A DNA stretch of 64,000 nt, taken from contig JAJZRG010000001.1 of the NCBI GenBank assembly GCA_021802825.1, positions 124,001 to 188,000 of the forward strand. The letters run 5' to 3'. The translations under genes were made by a program, and so were the position numbers. Below, piece by piece: positions 41,862 to 50,584 of the stretch. A model generated the notes under the pieces. The model did not search any database. It was not told the origin of the DNA and saw only the letters and a list, made by a program, of their open reading frames with translations. This DNA comes from Chloroflexota bacterium (GTDB taxonomy: Bacteria; Chloroflexota; Limnocylindria; Limnocylindrales; CSP1-4). Each line of letters opens with the position of its first letter. Position 1 is the first letter of the stretch.

Positions 41862-43397
41862 ATGACGAGGGGAGGACCCGAGAGCCCGATGGTCGCACCC
41901 GAGGTGGCGGGGGCGGCGCTGCGCCGGTCTAGGGTCCAGTGGCCGAGCCGTGAGGCTGTAGCGCTCGTCGGCATCGCCGTCGCTGTGGTGGTGGTCATGC
42001 TCGCCTTCCTCGGCGCGGACCCAGCGTTCGGCGTGACGACGAGCAACGGGCCCTTCACCGACGAGTCCTGGGACGTCATGAACGCCCGGAACCTCGTGCT
42101 CCTTGGTACCTGGGCGACCGACGACTGGATGCTCCACCTGGTGAACCTCCCGTTCAGTGTCAGCGTGGCGGCCGTGTTCACCGTGCTGGGGGTGGGCATC
42201 GAGCAGGCACGGCTGGTCTCGATAGCCGCCACGGGGGTCACGGTCGCAGCGCTGGGCCTCGGCCTCCGGCGCTGGGTTGGCGCCCGCCCCGCTGCGCTCG
42301 CCGCGATCGCCTACGGTGGGGCCACCCTGGTGCTGTATTACGGCCGGCTCGCGTTCCTGGAGCCGATGGTCGCGATGTGGCTCACGCTCGGGGCGCTGAC
42401 GGTCCTGCGCGCAGGGTCGCACCGGGCCGGTCGGGTCGGGTTGCTTGGGGGCCTGCTCCTCGCCCTGGCCGTCGGGACGAAGCCCTCGGCACTGGCCGCG
42501 ACCGCCGGGATCCTGCTCGCCGTCGCGATCGCCGGGTGGCGGCAGCCCCCGGTCCGGCGCTGGGCCGGCGGGGCGGCGCTGTCGATCGCGGTGCTCGGTG
42601 CCGGCTGGATCGGCCTGATCTGGCTGCCCAATCGGTCAGGGATCAGCGATGTGCTGCGGATCTGGGCCTCGGAGCCGATCATCGCTCCGCTCCGCACGGT
42701 GCTGCGTCGGATCGACACGTTCCCCGACTCGGACGGGTTCGTGGCGCTCTCGGCCCCGCTCCTCGCGGCTGGTACCGCCGGCTGGGCGATGGCGATCACG
42801 CGCTGGCGGGCCTTGACGCCCGAACTGCGCCTGCTGCTGGCCGCCGCGACCGGTTGGCTCGTCTTCGGCCTCGGCCTTCTCGCAGTCGCGCCTTATCGGC
42901 CGAACCGGTATGACCTGCCGCTCCTGCCCGCGCTGGCGATCCTGGTTGGGATCGGTGCGCGGCTGGCGTCGTCGGCGATCGCGCGGCCCGCGACGGGCCG
43001 GGGGCGGAGGACTACGTGGGCTGCGGCAACCGCCCTCGCGCTGGTGCTGGTGGTGCCGGGCCTGTTGTCGTACGGGTCCTGGATGCGCAGCGCCACCTAC
43101 CGCCTGCCGGCGCTGCAGGCGTTGATCGCGGGCGTGATCCCGGCGGGCAGCGCCACGCAGGGGGACTACGCGCCCGCGTTCGCGATGCGGGCCCGCGCCC
43201 TGACGATCGTGAGCCGGCCGGCCACCGGCATCTCTCCGGGCGACCTGTACGCGAGCCGGGGGGTCCGGTGGTTCGTCGGCCGACCCGGTCAGGCGCCGGC
43301 TTGGGCGAGCCTGCACCAAGCCGCCTGGGACGCGCGCCAGTCGGTTGTCTGCTCACCTTGGGGAAGCGAGCAAGTGTGCCTGTGGCGCCTGCCCTGA
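41862..43397 (+). CDS. GT-C family membrane glycosyltransferase (GT39/PMT-like)
   Basis: 511 aa with ~10-11 hydrophobic segments. The first extracytoplasmic loop holds GPFTDESWDVMNARNLVLLGTW, where the DE pair is the catalytic signature of GT-C enzymes (ArnT/PMT type) using polyprenyl-phosphate sugars. A soluble C-terminal part of ~90 residues lies outside the membrane. No Shine-Dalgarno. Acceptor and sugar unknown. Confidence 0.78.
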   Translation: MTRGGPESPMVAPEVAGAALRRSRVQWPSREAVALVGIAVAVVVVMLAFLGADPAFGVTTSNGPFTDESWDVMNARNLVLLGTWATDDWMLHLVNLPFSVSVAAVFTVLGVGIEQARLVSIAATGVTVAALGLGLRRWVGARPAALAAIAYGGATLVLYYGRLAFLEPMVAMWLTLGALTVLRAGSHRAGRVGLLGGLLLALAVGTKPSALAATAGILLAVAIAGWRQPPVRRWAGGAALSIAVLGAGWIGLIWLPNRSGISDVLRIWASEPIIAPLRTVLRRIDTFPDSDGFVALSAPLLAAGTAGWAMAITRWRALTPELRLLLAAATGWLVFGLGLLAVAPYRPNRYDLPLLPALAILVGIGARLASSAIARPATGRGRRTTWAAATALALVLVVPGLLSYGSWMRSATYRLPALQALIAGVIPAGSATQGDYAPAFAMRARALTIVSRPATGISPGDLYASRGVRWFVGRPGQAPAWASLHQAAWDARQSVVCSPWGSEQVCLWRLP

Positions 43398-43767
43398 GCG
43401 TCCGCGCGCCCCGTCGACAGCGGCGCACCGCCGAGCCTCCGGAGGTGCCGTGTTCGCGAAACAGACGGACCCGGGCGCGGTTCCGACGCTCCCGGGTCCT
43501 CGCCCGGGTCGCGTGGCTGCGCTTGCCGGGTTGCGAACAGCCTACCAGCCGCGGTCGCGAACCCCCGGGCGCCTATCCCGGCGCCGCCCTCAAGGCCCGG
43601 GCCGGCGGCGAGGCTGGGGGAGGAGGGCGGGTCGCCGGGGTCGGCGCCTGCACGATCGCAGCTTGACCCTCTCACGCTCCACCGGAGGGGCGCGGTGCGC
43701 CGCGCGAATCGCCGGCGCCGCCATCCGATAAGGGCCCCGAGGGATCGCCCTGCTATCGTCAATCCGC
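43398..43767. other. 370-bp stretch without a gene
   Basis: It holds no supported ORF. It contains several CCCGGG-rich short inverted repeats (43470-43515), and TATCGT (43754-43759), which is probably the lipB -10 box, 8 nt before its ATG. Confidence 0.5.
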
Positions 43768-44535
43768 ATGGACGCACGTCACCCCGCGAGCGCGGCGCCG
43801 CTGGTGGCACGCTGGTTTGGCCGGGTCGCCTACCGCGACGCCTGGGACCTTCAGAAGGCCCTTGCCGTCGCCCGCGCGGCGGACGCAGTCCCCGACCAGC
43901 TCCTGCTCCTCGAGCACCCGCCAGTCCTCACCCTCGGCCGCCAGGCGGACGACGCCCACGTGCTCGCCCCGGCGGCCGTGCTCGCGGCGCGCGGTATCGA
44001 GGTGATCCGCGTGGAGCGTGGCGGCGAGGTGACGTACCACGGGCCAGGGCAGCTGGTGGCCTATCCGATCGTCCGACTCTCGGACCGCGGCGTCTACCTG
44101 CGCGAGTACGTGCGAGCGCTCGAGACGGCGATGGCCGACGCGTGCGCGGCTGAGGGCGTGAGCGCCGGCCGCCGCGATGGGCACCCGGGCTGCTGGGTTG
44201 GCGCCGAGGGGCCGCTGGCGCGCAAGGTTGGCGCGCTGGGCGTCCGCGTGGAGCGGGGCGTGACCTACCACGGCATCGCGCTCAACGTGACGACGAACCT
44301 CGTGGACTTCGACCTCATCGACCCCTGCGGCACGCCCGGCCTCCGGTCCACCTCGATCGCCGCCGAGCTTGGGTGCCGTGGCGGTTCGCCCAGCACGGAG
44401 AGCGTCGAGATCGTGGCCAAGGTCTTCGCCCCCGCGCTCGCCGAGCGCCTCGGCGCCACCCTCGCCTGGGCCGACGACGACCCCCGCGTGGCCTTGGCAG
44501 TGACGGCCGGCGAGGCGGCCCGGGGCGCCCCATGA
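43768..44535 (+). CDS. lipB: Lipoyl(octanoyl) transferase LipB
   Basis: 255 aa. LipB transfers octanoyl from ACP to lipoyl-dependent enzymes. Family motifs: EHPPVLTLGRQA, ERGGEVTYHGPGQLVAYP, the catalytic Lys in LARKVGALGV, YHGIALNVTTNL and the catalytic Cys in DLIDPCGTPGLRSTS. The mRNA is probably leaderless. It overlaps the next gene by four bases (ATGA). lipA is not in the window. Confidence 0.93.
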   Translation: MDARHPASAAPLVARWFGRVAYRDAWDLQKALAVARAADAVPDQLLLLEHPPVLTLGRQADDAHVLAPAAVLAARGIEVIRVERGGEVTYHGPGQLVAYPIVRLSDRGVYLREYVRALETAMADACAAEGVSAGRRDGHPGCWVGAEGPLARKVGALGVRVERGVTYHGIALNVTTNLVDFDLIDPCGTPGLRSTSIAAELGCRGGSPSTESVEIVAKVFAPALAERLGATLAWADDDPRVALAVTAGEAARGAP

Positions 44536-45536
44536 GCCAGGGCCTGTTCGAGCTGCGCAAGGACGCGATCACCGGCTGGTGGGTGGCCACGGTCATCGAC
44601 CGGACGTTCGCGCGCGAGCGCTTCGCCCAGGCTGCGGCCCCGGTGCCCGATCGCGGCGACTGCTTCAACTGCCGCATCCCGTCGGGCGACGGCATCCGCC
44701 TCCGCGTGCTGAAGGACTTCGCGTTCACGGTCGCGGGGACCGAGGAGGAGGTCCGCGCGAGGAGCGGCACCGTTGCCCAGGTCTCGCTCGTTGACGCCAG
44801 GGCGGCGGGGTCGTGGCGCACGGTCGTGGCCCCGCCGAGCGAGCATCGCGCGCTGCACGCCGTGGGCAGCAGCACCATCGAGGAGCTGCTGGCGCGATGC
44901 CGGGACGAGATCGTCGGCGCGCGCAGGGCCGGCCTCACCCAATACCTCCAGGTGCTCCAGAACTGGGGTGCTCAGGCTGGCGCGCGGACCAACCACCTGT
45001 GCTTCGACCTGTACGACCTGCCGCAGATCCCGCACCGCATCGCGGAGGAGCTGGGCGGCTCGGCACGGTTCCTCATCCGGGAGGGCGAGTGCCCCTACTG
45101 CCGGCTCGTGCGCGACGAGGTCCGCCGGCCGGAGCGCCTGCTCTACGCGGACGACCACGCGGTCGCCTTCGCGCCGTACGCGAGCCGCTCGCCGTTCGAG
45201 GTCTGGGTCGTCCCGCGCCGCCACGACGCGGACTTCGCCCGGGCCGACAATCGCGACGTCATCGCCACTGCGGAGGCGCTCCGCCAGGTTCTCGGCAAGC
45301 TGGCGGCCAGCCTCGACGGGCCGCCCTACAACTTGGTCCTCCACAGCTCGCCGCTGCGCGAGCAGGTGGACGCGACCTACCACTGGCACTGGGAGATCCA
45401 CCCCCGACTCCGCGAGATCGCGGGCCTCGAACTGGGCACGGGCCTGCCAGTCAACTCGGTGTCGCCGGAGGATGCGGTCGAGGAGTTGCGGGCCGGTCGC
45501 GTAGACGTCGGGCCACCGGAGCACCCACTGCGATGA
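44532..45536 (+). CDS. GalT-like (HIT superfamily) nucleotidyltransferase
   Basis: 334 aa from ATG 44532, overlapping the lipB stop. Cys pairs for zinc, GDCFNC and GECPYC, and the HIT-like C-terminal YHWHWEIHPRL (H-x-H-x3-H) are as in galactose-1-phosphate uridylyltransferases. DLYDLPQIPHRIAEEL and SPFEVWVVPRRHDADF fit the GalT fold. The canonical GalT active-site HPH-Q is not evident in this order, so it may use another sugar 1-phosphate or nucleotide. Co-translation with lipB is unusual. Confidence 0.78.
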   Translation: MSQGLFELRKDAITGWWVATVIDRTFARERFAQAAAPVPDRGDCFNCRIPSGDGIRLRVLKDFAFTVAGTEEEVRARSGTVAQVSLVDARAAGSWRTVVAPPSEHRALHAVGSSTIEELLARCRDEIVGARRAGLTQYLQVLQNWGAQAGARTNHLCFDLYDLPQIPHRIAEELGGSARFLIREGECPYCRLVRDEVRRPERLLYADDHAVAFAPYASRSPFEVWVVPRRHDADFARADNRDVIATAEALRQVLGKLAASLDGPPYNLVLHSSPLREQVDATYHWHWEIHPRLREIAGLELGTGLPVNSVSPEDAVEELRAGRVDVGPPEHPLR

Positions 45537-45642
45537 CCATGCGACGGGTCCGGCGTCACACGCCGGGGGGAGGCACCGTCACAGGGCCTCGGGAGGGGCG
45601 AACCGCGGTCGGGCCGATACGGCCGCATCCCATGGAGCGAAC

Positions 45643-46269
45643 GTGGCCTTCGACCCGGTCCAAGTCGAGCGGCATGTCATGCCCGGCGGGCGTGCGATGA
45701 GCGTCTCCTGGGACCACGACGAGGCGTACCGCTTCGTCGAGGAGCTGTTCGCCAAGCACCAGACCGAGATCTACGCCTACCTGCTCCGCATGCTCCGCGA
45801 CCCCGACCTCGCTGCCGACCTCACCCAGGACGCGTTCGTGAAGGCGTACAAGGCCTACGACGCGCTCCAGAGGCCCGAGAACGCACGGGCGTGGCTCTAC
45901 CAGATCGCCCACCGCGTGGCGCTCGACGACCTCCGCCGCCGCCGGATCGTGCGGTTCGTGCCGCTCGTCGGCGAGGCGCGCAGCAGCGCCCCCTCGGCCG
46001 AGCACCTCGTGATGGACGCGCGGCTCTCCGGCGACCTGCAGCGCGCGCTCGAGAAGATCCCCGAGCGCCAGCGAGCAGCCCTGCTGCTGGCCGAGCTCCA
46101 CGACATGACCGGCCTCGAGCTCGCGGCCACGCTCGGCGTCTCGCACGTCGCCGCGCGGGCGCTGCTCACCCGGGCCCGCGAGAGCCTCAGGCAGGCGCTG
46201 GCCGCCGAGAAGGCCGCCGACGCGCAGCGCGAGGCAGAGCGCGACGCCGCGCGGGGGAATGGCTCGTGA
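45643..46269 (+). CDS. ECF-type RNA polymerase sigma factor
   Basis: 208 aa from GTG 45643 (GGAG at 6 nt); MSVSWDHDEAYR at 45697 is an alternative start. Sigma region 2: LFAKHQTEIYAYLLRMLRDPDLAADLTQDAFVKAYKAYD and ARAWLYQIAHRVALDDLRRRR. Region 4: IPERQRAALLLAELHDMTGLELAATLGVSHVAARALLTRARESLRQ. The next gene, overlapping by four bases, encodes its anti-sigma factor. Confidence 0.92.
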   Translation: MAFDPVQVERHVMPGGRAMSVSWDHDEAYRFVEELFAKHQTEIYAYLLRMLRDPDLAADLTQDAFVKAYKAYDALQRPENARAWLYQIAHRVALDDLRRRRIVRFVPLVGEARSSAPSAEHLVMDARLSGDLQRALEKIPERQRAALLLAELHDMTGLELAATLGVSHVAARALLTRARESLRQALAAEKAADAQREAERDAARGNGS

Positions 46270-48146
46270 GCGGCCGGGACGCGTTCAGCGGCGCCGATCA
46301 CGTGCGTGCCCGCGAGCTCGCCGCCGCCCGTATCGACGAGGTCCTCCCGCCGGGCGACGAGGCCTGGCTGGCGGACCATCTCGGGGCGTGTTCCCCTTGC
46401 AGGTCGGTTGCGGCGGAGTACGCGGCCCACCACGAGCGCCTCGGCGCCCTGCGCCAGACGATGCCGCAGCCCCCGCGCGACCTGTGGGCGCGCACCGCGG
46501 CCGCGATCCAGGGAGAGCGTCGCCGCGGTGCCGGGACCGGCCGCTTCCGACGCCTGCGCCGCTCGCCCCGCCGGTCGCGGCCCCTCGCGCTTGCGCCCGT
46601 GGTCGCCATGGTGGCCGTCGTGGCTGTGGTCGGGGCGAGCCTGCTCGGTGGGCGGCTGACCGTCCCAGACGGAACGGCCGGCGCGACGCCGATCGCGATC
46701 AAGGGCGCCGCAGACCTCCAGGTCCTCGCCCTCGACAGTGCGGGCAACCTCCAGCTCCTCAGCCGCCGCGTGGACGAGGTGTGCCCGACCGGCGTCGTCG
46801 ACTGCGGCGTCTCGCCCACCTTCGCGGTCACCAATATCAGCTCGTTCGGCCAGGCAACCGGCCTGCTGGGTGCCATCTCGCCCTCGGGCGGCCAAATGGT
46901 CGTCATCAGCCGCGATCCCGGCAGCCAGGGCGTGTACGTGGTCCCGGTCAAGGCCGTCTCCACGCCGGCGGCGTCACCGGCAGCCACGAGCGGGTCCGTC
47001 GCCCCTTCGGCGACCGCCTCCGGCCCGGTCACGGCTGCCACGAGCCCGACCCCGCCGCCGGGCGCGAGCGGCGCGGCTTCACCCTCCTACGCTGCCTCGA
47101 CCGCCTCCGCCAGCCCGTCCGCTGTGTCCACCCCTCCTGAGACCCCGACGCCCCCGGCCTCGGAGGACGAATCCCCCGAGAGAACCGCGTCGGCCTCGCC
47201 GTCCGACGTCTCCGCCAGCGGATCGCCCTCGGGGGAGCCCACCTCCACGCCATCGCCCGCGATCGTGACCGCATTGGCTTCGGATAGCGGCCTTTGGCGC
47301 ACGCCGTTGTCCCCCTCGGCATCTGCGTCCCCGGCCCTCGCCTCGGCTGACATCCCGCCGGCCCCAGACGGGGCCATCAGGATCGCCAGCGGGGTCATGG
47401 TCGTCGGCGCGCCCACGTACTCGCCCGACGGCACCCGCGTCGCGTTCTCGGCCATGCCGTCCGACGGCTCGTCCGGTCCCGACATCTACGTCTGGTCGCC
47501 GGGCGATCAGGAGGCCGAGCCGATCACCACCGACCACGACAGCTGGTTGGCGGGCTGGGCCGCCTCGGGCATCCTCGCCAGTCGAGTGGACGCGGGGATC
47601 CCCTCCACCTACCAGCTCGACTCCGAGACCGGGCACGCGCTGCCGATCGGCACGCCGGGGACGTGGCTCCCCGCGGTGTCACCCAGCGGGACTGCCGCGG
47701 GCTGGTGGTCAGGGACCGTGAAGCTGGCCGCCGACGGCGTGAGCTGGGTTCCCGACCAGGGCCGGCTCGTCGTGGGACCGTGGCCGAGCACCGCTGACCC
47801 GGCCGCCGCCCCGCAGGTCCTCGCAAAGGGCCCGCTCGACGCGTGGCAGGTGCGCTGGGACGACACGGGCGCCGTTGTCGCGGCCTGGGTGGCCCAGGGC
47901 GGCGGGCCGAATGGCCGGCTCAGCCTCTACCGGGTGGACGAGGTCACAGGCGCGCCGGACGTGGCAAGCCCGATGCTCGACGGAGCGCCGGCCGAGCCCG
48001 ACTTCTCGCTCCGCGCGGGACGCGTCGCCTGGACCCCGCCCCAGCATGGCCCGCGGCAGACCGTTGAGGTCCTCGCGTGGTCTGGCAAGACCGTCTACCC
48101 GACGATGGAATTGCCCGCCGACGGGAGCGGCACCGTCGTTCCCTGA
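46266..48146 (+). CDS. Anti-sigma factor with zinc finger, one TM helix and extracytoplasmic propeller-like domain
   Basis: 626 aa from GTG 46266. The N-terminal cytosolic zinc-finger anti-sigma domain has LADHLGACSPCRSVAAEY (HxxxCxxC), followed by one membrane helix (~105-126, LALAPVVAMVAVVAVVGASLL). A large outer part contains a long Ser/Thr/Pro/Ala-rich linker (~240-375) and WD40/PD40-like blades (YSPDGTRVAFSAMPSDG; AVSPSGTAAGWWSG). It would hold the upstream sigma factor until an external signal is sensed. It is much larger than usual ZAS proteins (~200-250 aa). Confidence 0.85.
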   Translation: MSGRDAFSGADHVRARELAAARIDEVLPPGDEAWLADHLGACSPCRSVAAEYAAHHERLGALRQTMPQPPRDLWARTAAAIQGERRRGAGTGRFRRLRRSPRRSRPLALAPVVAMVAVVAVVGASLLGGRLTVPDGTAGATPIAIKGAADLQVLALDSAGNLQLLSRRVDEVCPTGVVDCGVSPTFAVTNISSFGQATGLLGAISPSGGQMVVISRDPGSQGVYVVPVKAVSTPAASPAATSGSVAPSATASGPVTAATSPTPPPGASGAASPSYAASTASASPSAVSTPPETPTPPASEDESPERTASASPSDVSASGSPSGEPTSTPSPAIVTALASDSGLWRTPLSPSASASPALASADIPPAPDGAIRIASGVMVVGAPTYSPDGTRVAFSAMPSDGSSGPDIYVWSPGDQEAEPITTDHDSWLAGWAASGILASRVDAGIPSTYQLDSETGHALPIGTPGTWLPAVSPSGTAAGWWSGTVKLAADGVSWVPDQGRLVVGPWPSTADPAAAPQVLAKGPLDAWQVRWDDTGAVVAAWVAQGGGPNGRLSLYRVDEVTGAPDVASPMLDGAPAEPDFSLRAGRVAWTPPQHGPRQTVEVLAWSGKTVYPTMELPADGSGTVVP

Positions 48147-48263
48147 CCCTGTCGGCAGGGCCCGAAACCAGGCCACAGCGGCTATCTGCAGGCTCGTCGG
48201 TGCTCCACTGCACGCGCCGGCCGACTTGCGCGCGCCGCGGGATCCGCTTATTGTCCCCGGGTC

Positions 48264-48815
48264 ATGCGACGCAGAATGGTCGTCGCGGCCTCGGCGCTCA
48301 TCGCCGCAGCCGCCCTGATCGGCCTGCCAGCGCCCGCCGGCTCGACAGTTCCGTCGACAGCGCGGACGCTCCAGGCGTCGGCCTTCGTCCAGGTGCCCAT
48401 CCTCTCTGGCGTCCCGGCATCGCTGCCGGTGGCGACGCCCGACGCCGCCCTTCGCTCCGAGGGGTTCCTAGGCGAGGGCGGGCGGCTCGTGGAGCGGGGC
48501 AGCGCCCCGGCCGGGCCCACGGCGCGACCGCGGGTGGCCCAGCCCGCCGTGAGCGCCGGGACGGCTTGGAAGCCGCCCCGCTTCAAGCTCAGCGGCCTGG
48601 GCTCGTTCTACGACAACGGCACCACCGCCATGCGCCTGCCGCGGGGAACGATCGTGCGCATCTGCGGCGCTGGGGGCTGCATCCTGCGGACCGTGACCGA
48701 CTGGGGGCCGCAGGATCCGGCCCGCGTCGTGGACCTCTACCGGCCGGACTTCTTCGCGATCTGCGGCTGCGCCTCCTGGTCGGGCCTGACAAGGGTGACC
48801 GTCTCGGTCTACTGA
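48264..48815 (+). CDS. Secreted RlpA-like double-psi beta-barrel protein
   Basis: 183 aa with a Sec signal peptide (MVVAASALIAAAALIGLPAPAGS), a linker and a C-terminal double-psi beta-barrel: GLGSFYDNGTTAMRLPRGTIVRICGAGGCILRTVTDWGPQDPARVVDLYRPDFFAI. The Asp of TDWGP and of VVDL occupy the positions conserved in RlpA/expansin-type domains. Likely acts on peptidoglycan outside the cell. Probably leaderless: TATTGT (48249-48254) lies 9 nt before the ATG. Confidence 0.8.
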   Translation: MRRRMVVAASALIAAAALIGLPAPAGSTVPSTARTLQASAFVQVPILSGVPASLPVATPDAALRSEGFLGEGGRLVERGSAPAGPTARPRVAQPAVSAGTAWKPPRFKLSGLGSFYDNGTTAMRLPRGTIVRICGAGGCILRTVTDWGPQDPARVVDLYRPDFFAICGCASWSGLTRVTVSVY

Positions 48816-48855
48816 CGGCGTCGGCCGACCGCGACCGGTGACCGTCTCGGTCTGC
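48795..48855. repeat. 17-bp direct repeat at the end of the RlpA-like gene
   Basis: GGTGACCGTCTCGGTCT occurs inside the last codons of the RlpA-like gene (starting near 48794) and again 44 bp later, just past the stop. It looks like a small duplication of the gene end; no function is apparent. Confidence 0.6.
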
Positions 48856-48998
48856 GACGGTATCGCCGACCCGACCGCGCCGGCCGCCCTGAGCGCGCTA
48901 GACTGGACGCCGATTTCCGTGCCGGTCCCGTGAGGCCGGGTGGCCCCGTGAGGCCGGGAAGGAGGAGCGAGCCGCGTGCGACGCTACGGGTTGACCCG

Positions 48999-49565
48999 AT
49001 GACGGGCCGCCGGATCATGACGGCGGAGGACATCCGCCGGGCGACCATCAGAATCTCCCACGAGATCGTGGAGAAGCACGCCGGCACTGGGGGCCTGGCG
49101 CTGGTGGGCATCCAGCGCCGCGGGGTCCCGCTGGCGAGGCGCCTCGCCGCCTCCATCCGGGACAACGAAGGCGTGGACATCCCCGTGGGCGCGCTGGACA
49201 TCACGTTCTACCGCGATGACCTCTCGCTCGTCGCCCAGCAGCCCATCGTCAAGGGCACTGACATAGCCTTCGACCTCAACGGCAAGACGATCGTGCTGGT
49301 CGACGACGTGCTCTACACGGGCCGCACGATCCGGGCAGCGATGGACGCCCTGATCGACTACGGGCGGCCGCAGGCGATCCGCCTCGCGGTGCTGGTGGAC
49401 CGCGGCCACCGAGAGCTGCCCATCCGCGCCGACCACGTGGGCAAGAACGTCCCCACGTCGCGCGAGGAGGTCGTCAAGGTCACGCTCGAGGAGGTTGACG
49501 GCGACGACGCGGTCGAGATCGAGCGGCGGCCGGGGCTGGCGGCGGTTGGCGGGACGGCAGCATGA
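48999..49565 (+). CDS. pyrR: PyrR bifunctional regulator/uracil phosphoribosyltransferase
   Basis: 188 aa from [29 protein letters not shown] 49017 is an alternative. PRPP-binding loop [23 protein letters not shown], plus [15 protein letters not shown] and DITFYRDDL typical of PyrR. It regulates pyr expression by binding mRNA in some phyla. No clear PyrR-binding attenuator was seen upstream; TAGACT near 48899 may be a -10 box. First gene of the pyr cluster, overlapping pyrB. Confidence 0.92.
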   Translation: MTGRRIMTAEDIRRATIRISHEIVEKHAGTGGLALVGIQRRGVPLARRLAASIRDNEGVDIPVGALDITFYRDDLSLVAQQPIVKGTDIAFDLNGKTIVLVDDVLYTGRTIRAAMDALIDYGRPQAIRLAVLVDRGHRELPIRADHVGKNVPTSREEVVKVTLEEVDGDDAVEIERRPGLAAVGGTAA

Positions 49566-50584
49566 GCGCCGGGTCGGAGCGTCCGGAGGGGGCGATCGAG
49601 GCCCCTGCTGCCGCCCCAGCGCACTGGGCGCATCGCCACCTCCTCGACGTTGATGCGCTGACCCGCCCCGACATCGAGCTGGTCATGCGCACCGCCGACG
49701 AGATGCACGACGTGCTCGAGCGGCCCATCCCCAAGGTGCCCGCCCTGCGGGGCCTGGGCGTGACCATCCTGTTCTACGAGGCGTCCACGCGCACCCGTGT
49801 CTCGTTCGAGGTCGCCGCCAAGAACCTGTCCGCCGACGTTGTCAACATCGCGGCCGCGTCGTCGTCGGTGTCCAAGGGCGAGTCGCTGGTGGACACCGTG
49901 CGCACGGTGGAGGCCTTGGGCGCGGACATGCTCGTGATCCGCCACAGCGTGTCGGGTGCGCCGTACCTAGCGGCGGAGATCTTCAGCGGCTCGGTGCTCA
50001 ATGGCGGCGACGGGTGGCACGCGCACCCCTCGCAGGCGCTGCTTGACCTCTACACGCTGCGCTCGCGGCTGCCCGGCGGGTTGCTGGAGGGGCGCAAGGT
50101 GGTGATCCTCGGCGACGTGCTCCACTCGCGGGTGGCGCGGTCAAACGTGTGGACCCTGACGGCGATGGGCGCGGACCTCTGGATCTGCGGCCCCTCCACG
50201 CTCCTGCGGGGCTTCGAGGCCTGGGCGGCGCGGGGCGCGGCGGGGCGTCGCTTCACCGTGACCTCCGACGCGGGCGCCGCGCTGCAGGACGCGGACGCGG
50301 TCATGGCGCTGCGCATCCAGAAGGAGCGCATGGCGTCGGGGCTGCTGCCCTCGCTGCGCGAGTACGCCGCGCGGTACGGCCTCACGAACGAGCGGCTGCG
50401 CGCCGCCAGGCCGGACGCGATCGTGATGCACCCGGGGCCCATGAACGAGGGCGTGGAGATCGCGGCGGACGTGGCAGCGGGGCCGCGCTCGATGGTGACA
50501 GACCAGGTGCACAACGGCGTGGCGGTGCGGATGGCGCTGCTGTACCTGCTGGCCGGGACGCGCCGGACGGAGGCGGGCGCGTGA
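49562..50584 (+). CDS. pyrB: Aspartate carbamoyltransferase catalytic subunit
   Basis: 340 aa; overlaps pyrR and pyrC by four bases each. The second step of UMP synthesis. Carbamoyl-phosphate loop [45 protein letters not shown] and [11 protein letters not shown] are all in place. The N-terminus is ~25 residues longer than usual and Ala/Pro-rich. A regulatory pyrI subunit is not present. Confidence 0.95.
   Translation: MSAGSERPEGAIEAPAAAPAHWAHRHLLDVDALTRPDIELVMRTADEMHDVLERPIPKVPALRGLGVTILFYEASTRTRVSFEVAAKNLSADVVNIAAASSSVSKGESLVDTVRTVEALGADMLVIRHSVSGAPYLAAEIFSGSVLNGGDGWHAHPSQALLDLYTLRSRLPGGLLEGRKVVILGDVLHSRVARSNVWTLTAMGADLWICGPSTLLRGFEAWAARGAAGRRFTVTSDAGAALQDADAVMALRIQKERMASGLLPSLREYAARYGLTNERLRAARPDAIVMHPGPMNEGVEIAADVAAGPRSMVTDQVHNGVAVRMALLYLLAGTRRTEAGA

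Noticed and set aside
48816-48998. PyrR-type attenuator upstream of pyrR
   Set aside because: Short GC-rich repeats (CCCGTGAGGCCGGG twice) are present, but neither the PyrR-binding consensus nor a terminator with a T-run was found.
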